Shown here: one piece after another, positions 1 to 5,878 of the stretch
Position numbering within the stretch: position 1 is the first letter of the stretch
How the letters are laid out: each line of letters begins with the position of its first letter
NCBI GenBank assembly: GCA_937901435.1
Contig: CALGTJ010000701.1
Span: 1-6,611, forward strand
Length of the DNA: 6,611 nucleotides
Origin: an uncultured Rhodobacter sp.
GTDB lineage: Bacteria > Pseudomonadota > Alphaproteobacteria > Rhodobacterales > Rhodobacteraceae
Reading direction: 5' to 3'
Made by a program: the position numbers and the translations under genes
Notes under the pieces: generated by a model
What the model saw: only the letters and a program-made list of their open reading frames with translations
Told to the model about the DNA's origin: nothing
Database searches by the model: none

Positions 1-47
1 GTGGGTCAAATCTCGGTGACAATACCGGGTCAGTTCTCAATGACATT
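1..47. mobile_element. Probable terminal repeats of an IS21-family element (partial, body outside window)
   Basis: Two tandem 21-bp units, at 3-23 and 27-47, begin 24 bp apart. Both share GGGTCA, then TCTC, then TGACA, and match at 16 of 21 positions. Closely spaced repeated units at an end are typical of IS21-family elements (istA/istB), and a GGGTCA..TCTC..TGACA consensus is familiar from such elements in proteobacteria; that last point is from memory, not a search. The right side holds ordinary chromosomal genes, so the element would extend leftwards beyond base 1 and its outer end would be near 45-52. It could also be a solo end or a small non-autonomous relic. No transposase is visible here. 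Confidence 0.45.
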
Positions 48-136
48 CAACAGCAAATGCTTTGGTGGGAAGGAAGGTGGGGTCGATCTGCTCAATTTGC
101 AATAAACGTTTAAAATCAATATATTGGGGTCTTTGG

Positions 137-226
137 TGGCGGAGACGAAGGGATTCGAACCCTCGAGACCCTTCCGGGCCTACTCCCTTAGCAGGGGAGC
201 GCCTTCGACCACTCGGCCACATCTCC
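137..226 (-). tRNA. tRNA-Ser (anticodon GCU)
   Basis: Read on the minus strand, the sequence folds as a complete class II tRNA of 90 nt including encoded CCA. The acceptor stem pairs GGAGATG (226-220) with CGTCTCC (147-141), with one G-U pair. The discriminator is G at 140 and CCA is at 139-137. The anticodon stem CTCCC/GGGAG closes the loop CTGCTAA, with anticodon GCT at 192-190, so it reads the serine codons AGC and AGU. The T arm contains GGTTCGAATCC, and the long variable arm expected for tRNA-Ser lies between the anticodon and T stems. It lies downstream of metG on the same strand but 199 bp away, with its own candidate promoter. Confidence 0.97.
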
Positions 227-234
227 GTTGACCG

Positions 235-263
235 TCCTAGCGATGTGAGGGTTTGGTGACAAG
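235..263 (-). promoter_or_regulatory. Candidate promoter for tRNA-Ser
   Basis: On the minus strand CTTGTC (263-258) is followed after exactly 17 bp by CTAGGA (240-235). This resembles the alphaproteobacterial housekeeping consensus CTTGAC-N17-CTATAT: 5 of 6 in the -35 and the CTA core in the -10. The -10 ends 8 bp before the mature tRNA 5' end, so transcription would start within 1-2 nt of the tRNA, giving almost no leader. The -10 match is mediocre, so this is suggestive only. Confidence 0.4.
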
Positions 264-425
264 TCTAATATGTGAGTTTTTTTCTTCAGTTGTGTCTGCC
301 GATGCGGATGTGCGGATTTGACGGGGGGAGTTGTGCGAGGTCTTTTGTGTTTGGTGCCAGGGTACGGCTTAGCGTGCGCCCAAAGGCGGTAAGATCGAGG
401 CGATGACATTGCTGTCGACGGGGGG

Positions 426-2144
426 TTAGCTGCGCACCCCTGCGAATTGCGATTTCCATGTTTCGCTTTCTTCGTCGGTGATCTTGCGGAACAGGTTGTC
501 GGGCACGGCAAAGCTGTGGCCAGAGGGCAGGGCGGTGAGGGCCTCGCTGGCGCGGTCGGGCCATACAGCGCCTTCGGCGTTCATCGCCTTGAGCAGCGTT
601 TCGGCAGCGTCGGGTATGAAGGGGGCTGACAGCACGGCGTAAAACCGGATCAGGTTGAGCGAGAGGCGTACGATGGCGGCGGCGGCCTCTGGGTCTTCCT
701 TGAAGACGGCCCAGGGGGCGGCGGATTGCAGGTATTCGTTGCCCGCGACCCAGATGGCGCGCAATTCTGCGGCGGCTTTACGCACTTCGATGGCGTCCAT
801 GCAGGCCTGATAAGCAGCCAGCCGGGTGTCGATCTCTGCAATCAGGGTCGCCTCGCGGTCACCATATTCGCCCCCCTCCGGCACCACTTCGCCAAATTTC
901 GAGCGGGTGAATTTGGTCACGCGGCTGACGAAGTTGCCAAGCACGTCAGACAGGTCCTTGTTCACAGAGGCTTGGAAATTATCCCATGTGAATTCGCTGT
1001 CAGAATTTTCTGGCGCATGGCTGAGCAACCACCAGCGCCAATAATCAGCCGGCAGGATCGACAAGGCCTGATCCATGAAGATGCCGCGCCCCTGAGAGGT
1101 GCTGAACTGGCCGCCGTCATAGTTCAGGTAGTTGAACGATTTGATATAATCGACCAGCTTCCAGTGGTCGTCTGCGCCCATGATCGTGGCGGGGAAGCTG
1201 AGCGTATGGAAGGGCACGTTGTCTTTGCCCATGAACTGCACATAGCGCACGTCGTCGGCGCCCTCATCCTCGCGCCACCAGCGGCGCCATGCGCTGTCGT
1301 CCAGCCCCTCGGCGTCGGACCATTCGTTCGTGGCGGCGATATAGGCGATGGGGGCGTCGAACCAGACGTAGAACACTTTGCCCTCCATCCCCGGCCAAGG
1401 CTCTGTGCCTTTTTGCACGGGCACGCCCCAGTCCAGATCGCGGGTGATGCCGCGGTCGCGCAGCCCGTCGCCGTCATGCAGCCATTTTTTCGCAATAGAG
1501 GTGGTCAGGATTGGCCAATCGGTCTTGCTGTTGATCCAGGCGTCCAGCTTGTCCTTGAGGGCAGATTGGCGCAGGTACAGATGCTTGGTTTCACGCACTT
1601 CCAAATCGGTAGAGCCCGAGACGGCAGAGCGCGGGTTGATCAGGTCGGTCGGATCCAGCTGCTTGGTGCAATTCTCGCATTGATCGCCGCGCGCCTTGTC
1701 GTAGCCGCAGTTGGGGCAGGTGCCCTCGATATAGCGATCCGGCAAAAAGCGGCCATCGGCGTTGGAATAGACCTGACTTTCGCTGGCCTCTGAGATCAAC
1801 CCGTTTTCGGCCAGCTTCCCGGCGAAATACTGGGTCAGGCGGCGGTTTTGCGGGCTGGATGAGCGGCCGAATTTGTCAAACGACAGGCGAAAGCCATCAC
1901 TTAGGTCTTTCTGCACCTGCCACATTTCAGCGCAATACTCATCCACGGGTTTGCCCGCTTTGGCGGCGGCCAGTTCTGCAGGCGTGCCATGTTCGTCTGT
2001 GCCGCAGATGAACATCACCTCATGGCCGCGCGCGCGGTTGTAGCGCGCGAACAGATCCGCAGGCAGCTGGCTGCCCACAAGATTGCCCAAGTGTTTGATC
2101 CCGTTGATGTAAGGGATCGCAGAGGTGATCAGGATACGTGCCAT
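426..2144 (-). CDS. metG: Methionyl-tRNA synthetase (MetRS, class Ia)
   Basis: This cytoplasmic enzyme charges tRNA-Met with methionine using ATP. The 572-aa protein has the N-terminal Rossmann start [20 protein letters not shown] with the HIGH-type motif as HLGN (18-21), then CGTDEHGTP (47-55). One zinc knuckle is formed by Cys143, 146, 156 and 159. The family segments [13 protein letters not shown] (259-271) and [15 protein letters not shown] (305-319) follow. The KMSKS site is the variant QFSTS (346-350), and an anticodon-binding helical domain completes the protein. There is no C-terminal EMAPII/Trbp111-like tRNA-binding extension, hence the short length. An in-frame ATG at 2219 would add 25 residues before the conserved N terminus; I chose 2144 because ARILIT is the family start and AAGGCGGA lies 6 nt upstream. 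I found no clear terminator between 264 and 425. It is divergent from the tail-collar genes, with a 214-bp gap. Confidence 0.96.
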   Translation of the reverse strand: MARILITSAIPYINGIKHLGNLVGSQLPADLFARYNRARGHEVMFICGTDEHGTPAELAAAKAGKPVDEYCAEMWQVQKDLSDGFRLSFDKFGRSSSPQNRRLTQYFAGKLAENGLISEASESQVYSNADGRFLPDRYIEGTCPNCGYDKARGDQCENCTKQLDPTDLINPRSAVSGSTDLEVRETKHLYLRQSALKDKLDAWINSKTDWPILTTSIAKKWLHDGDGLRDRGITRDLDWGVPVQKGTEPWPGMEGKVFYVWFDAPIAYIAATNEWSDAEGLDDSAWRRWWREDEGADDVRYVQFMGKDNVPFHTLSFPATIMGADDHWKLVDYIKSFNYLNYDGGQFSTSQGRGIFMDQALSILPADYWRWWLLSHAPENSDSEFTWDNFQASVNKDLSDVLGNFVSRVTKFTRSKFGEVVPEGGEYGDREATLIAEIDTRLAAYQACMDAIEVRKAAAELRAIWVAGNEYLQSAAPWAVFKEDPEAAAAIVRLSLNLIRFYAVLSAPFIPDAAETLLKAMNAEGAVWPDRASEALTALPSGHSFAVPDNLFRKITDEESETWKSQFAGVRS

Positions 2145-2347
2145 GGTCTGTCCGCCTTTTATGTCAGCCCCAGCCTTTAACGCAGCCGGACGCAACACGC
2201 CAGATGGTGTGCGGGGCAAAGGCGAAATCTGCGGTGAATGTCATAAAAGTGCTTTGGGGATTGGTTAACTTGTGGTTGTGTTAAAAGGCGTGATTTCACG
2301 ATTGAATAGTGAATTGGTTCTCGTACGCTTGCAAAATTTATTTCTGT

Positions 2348-2353
2348 GGAGGA
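2348..2353 (+). promoter_or_regulatory. Strong Shine-Dalgarno deciding the start of the first tail-collar gene
   Basis: GGAGGA at 2348-2353 is an almost ideal ribosome binding site, followed by a 5-nt spacer and then ATC at 2359. No ATG, GTG or TTG lies in frame at a workable distance: ACG at 2356 is 2 nt away and ATA at 2368 is 14 nt away. The next upstream in-frame TTG (2329) has no SD. The site therefore points to initiation at ATC 2359. Confidence 0.7.
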
Positions 2354-2358
2354 ACACG

Positions 2359-2964
2359 ATCAAGACTATAATTTCTGCCGCATTGGTGGCGCTGGGTCTT
2401 GTGCCCTTTATGTCGGTGAAACCGGCCAAGGCGCAGGAGCCTTTTGTCGGCCAAGTTACTTATTTTGCTGGTAATTTCGCTCCACGAGGCTGGGCCTTCT
2501 GCGATGGGCAATTGCTGGCGGTTTCGCAAAACGATGCTTTGTTCTCTTTATTGGGAACGACATATGGCGGCGATGGGCGCACAACGTTTGGCTTGCCGGA
2601 CATGCGTGGACGCATTCTGATGCATGCGGGGAACGGGCCGGGGCTGTCACAGCATCGGCTTGGATCAAAGGGTGGATCCGAAAACATTACACTGACCTTG
2701 CCAGAGTTGGGGGTCCATTCCCATTCGGCCACCCTGAAGGCCTCGTCTGTCGGGGCGGATGGCACCTCTGCCGGTGGCGCTCTGTTTGGGCAATCCGTGG
2801 TGGACATGTATTTGCAGAGCGCAAGCAATCTGGATGAGATACTCGCGTCCTCGTCGCTTGTGGGGACGGCCGCCGGTGGCAATCGCTCTGATACCAACAT
2901 GATGCCCTACAACAACGTCCACTGCATCATTGCGCTCTTCGGGATTTACCCGTCGCGTAATTAA
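2359..2964 (+). CDS. Exported phage-tail-collar-domain (MdpB-like) protein, copy 1, apparent ATC start
   Basis: The protein is 201 aa if translation begins at ATC 2359. Residues 2-25 form a signal peptide (KTIISAALVALGL..., AKA before Gln26). The collar domain follows: FAGNFAPRGWAFCDGQ (36-51), SLLGTTYGGDGRTTFGLP (63-80), RGR, then the HSHS turn at 120-123 and the C-terminal CIIALFGIYPSRN. The only two cysteines are Cys48 and Cys189. These are hallmarks of the tail-collar/microcystin-dependent protein family, whose cellular role is unclear. The chosen start makes length and signal peptide match the two downstream paralogs (198 and 207 aa), and GGAGGA sits 5 nt upstream. An in-frame GTG at 2272 would give 230 aa but with an unlikely 29-residue extension and no SD. 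The C-terminal stretch TNMMPYNNVH departs from the NMQPY form of copy 2. I see no convincing promoter upstream. A weakly translated or start-mutated gene is possible. Confidence 0.82.
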   Translation: MKTIISAALVALGLVPFMSVKPAKAQEPFVGQVTYFAGNFAPRGWAFCDGQLLAVSQNDALFSLLGTTYGGDGRTTFGLPDMRGRILMHAGNGPGLSQHRLGSKGGSENITLTLPELGVHSHSATLKASSVGADGTSAGGALFGQSVVDMYLQSASNLDEILASSSLVGTAAGGNRSDTNMMPYNNVHCIIALFGIYPSRN

Positions 2965-2983
2965 CCCTGTGCCTTTGACTGAA

Positions 2984-3100
2984 ATGAAGGGGACCGCATC
3001 GTTTGCGTCGCGCAAAATGTTCAATCCGCAGCTTTATGACGATGCTGTGTTGCGCCCAACGCCGGTCCCAATGGTTAAAACAGATGCATCCTTTGGCTGA
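2984..3100 (+). CDS. Possible 38-codon small ORF between tail-collar copies 1 and 2
   Basis: An ATG at 2984 opens 38 codons ending in TGA at 3098-3100, beginning MKGTASFASRKMFNPQLYDD and ending VKTDASFG. It fills most of the 163-bp gap between copies 1 and 2 and lies in the same frame as copy 2. There is no Shine-Dalgarno before the ATG, no signal peptide and no recognised similarity, so it may be chance or a decayed coding remnant. A short inverted repeat (TTTGCG 3002-3007, CGCAAA 3011-3016) lies inside it. Confidence 0.15.
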   Translation: MKGTASFASRKMFNPQLYDDAVLRPTPVPMVKTDASFG

Positions 3101-3127
3101 TGTATCGACCCCGAGGAGGGAAGAAGA

Positions 3128-3724
3128 ATGAAAATATTTGTAACGACAGCACTGCTTGCCGTCGGCTTGAGTGCGGCTCCGACTGTGTCAAGCGCACAAG
3201 AGCCGTTTTTGGGGCAGATTTCTTGGTTTGCCGGGAATTTCGCCCCGCGTGGATGGGCGTTTTGTGATGGTCAGATTCTCCCCATCAACCAGAACCAATC
3301 GCTTTATTCGTTGCTGGGTACCACCTACGGCGGAGATGGGCGAACATCCTTTGCCTTGCCAGAAGTGCGCGGTCGTGTGCCCATTCATTTTGGCACCGGA
3401 TCGGACGGTATCCAGTATCGTCTGGGGGAAAAGGGTGGGGTTGAAAGCGTAAACCTGACCGCAGCGACCATTCCGGCGCATACGCATTCGGCCTTTCTCA
3501 AGGCTACCTCTCAGGTCGCGGATGGCACCTCGCCCGGCGGGGCCGCCTTGGCTGAATCTGCGCAGGAAATGTATGTTGAAAGCGGGTCTGCCAATGTAGA
3601 CATGGAAGCCGGGTCAATCGTCGTGCAAAACGCGGGCGGCGGGCAGGCGCATTCGAACATGCAGCCCTATGGCACTTTGAATTGCATCATCGCCCTTCAA
3701 GGCCTCTTTCCATCGCGCAACTGA
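3128..3724 (+). CDS. Exported phage-tail-collar-domain (MdpB-like) protein, copy 2
   Basis: The protein is 198 aa and starts at an ATG preceded by GAGGAGGG with a 7-nt spacer. Residues 1-23 form a signal peptide (MKIFVTTALLAVGL..., SSA before Gln24), so export by Sec is predicted. The collar domain shows FAGNFAPRGWAFCDGQ (34-49), SLLGTTYGGDGRTSFALP (61-78), RGRVP, the HTHS turn (118-121), NMQPY and the terminal CIIALQGLFPSRN. It carries exactly two cysteines, Cys46 and Cys186, at the same places as in the other copies. This copy is closest to the usual family pattern. The central part, after HTHS, is Ala/Ser/Gly-rich and is where the three paralogs differ most. Copy 3 follows after 31 bp, so the two are almost certainly cotranscribed. 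The function is unknown; a structural or adhesive extracytoplasmic role is inference. Confidence 0.93.
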   Translation: MKIFVTTALLAVGLSAAPTVSSAQEPFLGQISWFAGNFAPRGWAFCDGQILPINQNQSLYSLLGTTYGGDGRTSFALPEVRGRVPIHFGTGSDGIQYRLGEKGGVESVNLTAATIPAHTHSAFLKATSQVADGTSPGGAALAESAQEMYVESGSANVDMEAGSIVVQNAGGGQAHSNMQPYGTLNCIIALQGLFPSRN

Positions 3725-3755
3725 GCCCAACGATCACAGTATCGGAGTTTAAAAT

Positions 3756-4379
3756 ATGAAATCGAAGTTTACAAAATTCCTCGCGTCGGTGGCCCTTGGT
3801 CTTGGTGCACTGACAACATTTTCCCCGGCTCCTGCCACAGCGCAGGGAAGTCCGGGGTTCATCGGCGAGATGTTGTATTGGGGCGGTAATTTTGCACCCC
3901 GTGGACTCGCCTTTTGCAACGGTCAGTTGTTACCTATCGCGCAGAATACGGCGCTGTTTTCGCTGCTTGGCACAGTCTACGGCGGTGACGGGCGCACCAC
4001 TTTTGCCTTGCCGAACATGCAGGGACGCGCGCTGATGCATCCGGGCCGTGGTCCGGGTCTTTCGACCTATCGGTTTGGCCAGATTGGCGGCGTGCCCTCG
4101 GTCACCTTGAACGAGTTACAGATCCCTTCGCACACGCACGTAATGCAGCTTAAGGCGACTTCTGCTGATGCGGCGAGCAACGCGGCAAGCGGCGCGGCTT
4201 TGGCAGAGGCCGGGGCAGAGATGTATTCCGAGGGCGCAGGCAGCCTTGGCGAAACGATGAATACAGCCTCTGTCGTGGTGCAACAAAGCGGCGGCAATCA
4301 GGCCCATGAAAACCGTCAACCCTTCATTGGGTTAAGCTGTATCATCCGGCTCGACGGCATTTACCCCAGCCGGAGTTAA
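3756..4379 (+). CDS. Exported phage-tail-collar-domain (MdpB-like) protein, copy 3
   Basis: The protein is 207 aa. The start ATG has CGGAG about 8 nt upstream. The signal peptide spans residues 1-29: basic n-region KSKFTK, hydrophobic LASVALGLGAL, then ATA before Gln30. The collar domain shows GGNFAPRGLAFCNGQ (43-57), SLLGTVYGGDGRTTFALP (69-86), the HTH turn (126-128) and the terminal CIIRLDGIYPSRS, with only two cysteines (54 and 195). It is the most divergent copy in conserved spots: Leu replaces the usual Trp of the RGW motif, ENRQPF replaces NMQPY, and IIRLDG replaces IIALQG. An Ala-rich central stretch (about 136-152) follows the HTH turn. It is the last gene of the cluster, and a strong terminator begins 32 bp after its stop. 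Confidence 0.93.
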   Translation: MKSKFTKFLASVALGLGALTTFSPAPATAQGSPGFIGEMLYWGGNFAPRGLAFCNGQLLPIAQNTALFSLLGTVYGGDGRTTFALPNMQGRALMHPGRGPGLSTYRFGQIGGVPSVTLNELQIPSHTHVMQLKATSADAASNAASGAALAEAGAEMYSEGAGSLGETMNTASVVVQQSGGNQAHENRQPFIGLSCIIRLDGIYPSRS

Positions 4380-4410
4380 AGTGCCCGCCTGAGGGCTATG
4401 ACATCTTTAG

Positions 4411-4441
4411 CGCCGTCCCTGATCGGGGCGGCGTTTTTTTT
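4411..4441 (+). terminator. Intrinsic (Rho-independent) terminator of the tail-collar cluster
   Basis: A 9-bp stem pairs CGCCGTCCC (4411-4419) with GGGGCGGCG (4425-4433), with one G-U pair and the 5-nt loop TGATC. Eight consecutive T (4434-4441) follow. The T tract lies only on the plus-strand side, so it terminates the tail-collar genes and not the opposing MFS gene. Confidence 0.93.
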
Positions 4442-4455
4442 GCCAGTCTTATTGA

Positions 4456-4474
4456 GCCGGTAATTTTTACCGGC
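4456..4474. repeat. Perfect inverted repeat in the convergent intergenic region
   Basis: GCCGGTAA (4456-4463) and TTACCGGC (4467-4474) form a perfect 8-bp inverted repeat around a 3-nt centre. It lies between the plus-strand terminator and the stop of the minus-strand MFS gene. Neither strand has a T tract after it, so it is not a canonical intrinsic terminator. It could be a 3'-end stabilising hairpin for the MFS transcript or a protein site. Confidence 0.6.
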
Positions 4475-4478
4475 GATT

Positions 4479-5726
4479 TCAGTCGTGACGAGAGGTCTGG
4501 TCCTTGTTCTTTTCGCGCATCCGCCCGATCAGCCGTCCCAAAAGGAAGGACGTGCGCGGGGCATATACGTAATTGGTGCGCTGTGTCGCTGTCGGGCGCA
4601 CACGCATCCGGGTCAGACCAAAGATCAACAACCCGACATGCCCGCTGGCGATGAAGGCAAACAATGCGTCTGGTCCATAGCCCTCGATCAGCCATGACGA
4701 CACCAGCGGTGCCGCAATCGCGCCCAATGCGTAAAAGAACAGTAGCGCCGCCGACAGTTCGACCCGCTCGGACCCATCGGCAAAGTCATGGGCATGGGCC
4801 GCCGACAGAGAATAGATCGGCATCGTCATAAAGCCGAACAATCCGGCCGCCGCAAACACGCTTAATGTGCCGCCGCCGCTGGCCCCGACTGTGACTGCGC
4901 AACTGGCCGTGGCGGCGGCGGACACCCAGATCAGCACCCAGCGCCGGTCGTATTTATCCGCCAGCCACCCGGTCGGGATCTGCGAAAAAGCCCCACCCAG
5001 CACGAAAGCCGCCAGAAACCAGGCAATCTGGCTGGCCCCAAGTCCAACCTCCTGGCCATAGATCGGGCCAACCATGCGAAATGAGGCCGTCGACAGGCCT
5101 GCCACAAACACTCCCGCCACGGCCAGCGGTGACATCCGCCACGCAAGACTGGGCCGCAGGCGCGGGGCGGCGGGCATATCGGGCTGTGTGGCGGTGCTGA
5201 GCGTCAGGGGCAGCAGCGAGGCACAGCACAGGATCGCCAGCAGGTTGTAGGACACATAAGAGCCGGGTTCCAGAACCCCAATCATCAACTGCGCCAACAA
5301 GGAGGCCCCGATATCCACGCCGCGATAGGTGCCCATGGCCCGCCCGCGCGTCTCATTTGTGACCTTGGACTGCAACCAGCTTTCGATCACCGTGTAGCAG
5401 CCCGCCACCGACAGCCCCGAGGCAATCCGCATCACCGCCCAGGCGTAAGGATCCACCACCAGCATATGCGCCAGCAGGCCAATCGCACCCGCCGCCGTAA
5501 AAGCCGCAAAGGCGCGCGAATGGCCAACGCTGCCCATCACGCGGGGCGCCCACCAGCAACCGATAAAAAAGCCCACGAAATGCGCCGACCCCAACAGGCC
5601 GACCTCGGCGCGCGAAAAGCCAAGCGCCAGACCTGACAATGCATCCAGCGGCCCAACGCCGCCGGTGGAAAGCTGTAGCAAGACAACGGACAGGAACAAG
5701 GCCGCGAAAGAGATCATCATGCGCAT
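4479..5726 (-). CDS. MFS transporter, YcaD-like subfamily
   Basis: This inner-membrane protein of 415 aa has about 12 hydrophobic segments and no signal peptide beyond TM1, the usual MFS architecture. Diagnostic features are IESWLQSKVTNETRGRAMG (114-132) at the end of TM4 and the following loop, which resembles the ESWL..TNETRGR signature of YcaD-like transporters. The second-half motif A is GWLADKYDRR (253-262). After the last TM comes a cytoplasmic tail with TNYVYAPRTSF (384-394), then a basic end (GRMREKNKDQ). The substrate is unknown and cannot be read from sequence. An ATG at 5726 has GAGGG only 3 nt away; ATG 5720 has the same site at 9 nt, so the true start may be two residues later. 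It is codirectional with the imuA-like gene but 152 bp downstream of it. It converges on the tail-collar cluster, 99 bp from copy 3. Confidence 0.88.
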   Translation of the reverse strand: MRMMISFAALFLSVVLLQLSTGGVGPLDALSGLALGFSRAEVGLLGSAHFVGFFIGCWWAPRVMGSVGHSRAFAAFTAAGAIGLLAHMLVVDPYAWAVMRIASGLSVAGCYTVIESWLQSKVTNETRGRAMGTYRGVDIGASLLAQLMIGVLEPGSYVSYNLLAILCCASLLPLTLSTATQPDMPAAPRLRPSLAWRMSPLAVAGVFVAGLSTASFRMVGPIYGQEVGLGASQIAWFLAAFVLGGAFSQIPTGWLADKYDRRWVLIWVSAAATASCAVTVGASGGGTLSVFAAAGLFGFMTMPIYSLSAAHAHDFADGSERVELSAALLFFYALGAIAAPLVSSWLIEGYGPDALFAFIASGHVGLLIFGLTRMRVRPTATQRTNYVYAPRTSFLLGRLIGRMREKNKDQTSRHD

Positions 5727-5776
5727 GATCCCTCATCCCGCCGATCCCGCAGGGCCGCAAGCCTGTTTTCGACAGT

Positions 5777-5878
5777 TCATGCCTGTTTGCGCGTCATCTT
5801 GCGAAAAATGCCTTTGGACAGCTTGAGGGACAGATAGCCCTCGCATCCCTTGGGATCATAGTCGAAAACCCACAGGCC
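5777..5878 (-). other. Coding-looking 33-codon open stretch directly after the imuA stop
   Basis: Immediately after the TAA of the imuA-like gene, and in the same frame, 33 sense codons run to a TGA at 5779-5777. They begin GLWVFDYDPKGCEGYLSL and end GIFRKMTRKQA. Codon choice looks like real coding sequence. No ATG, GTG or TTG lies early in the stretch (the first ATG is six codons before the end), so it cannot be an ordinary independent gene. It may be a decayed 3' end of another gene left by a rearrangement, or a former C-terminal extension of the upstream gene cut off by a nonsense change. I do not recognise the peptide. Confidence 0.25.

Noticed and set aside
726..1793. Long plus-strand open frame of 355 codons
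   Set aside because: It is fully antisense to metG, which has complete family motifs. The translation is low-complexity in character with no recognisable domain: the usual mirror ORF of a GC-rich gene.
2145..2219. 25-residue N-terminal extension of MetRS from ATG 2219
   Set aside because: The conserved family start ARILIT and a good Shine-Dalgarno place the start at 2144, and the extension has no conserved character.
2272..2358. GTG 2272 start for tail-collar copy 1
   Set aside because: It has no Shine-Dalgarno, adds 29 residues in front of a normal signal peptide and breaks the length match with the paralogs. GGAGGA at 2348 points to 2359.
2359..4379. Prophage or tailocin remnant
   Set aside because: All three collar proteins carry signal peptides, and no capsid, tail tube, baseplate, lysis or integrase gene is visible. 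The neighbours are ordinary chromosomal genes.
5761..5788. 8-bp direct repeat GCCTGTTT (5761-5768 and 5781-5788)
   Set aside because: It is too short and isolated to separate from chance, with no array or hairpin around it.
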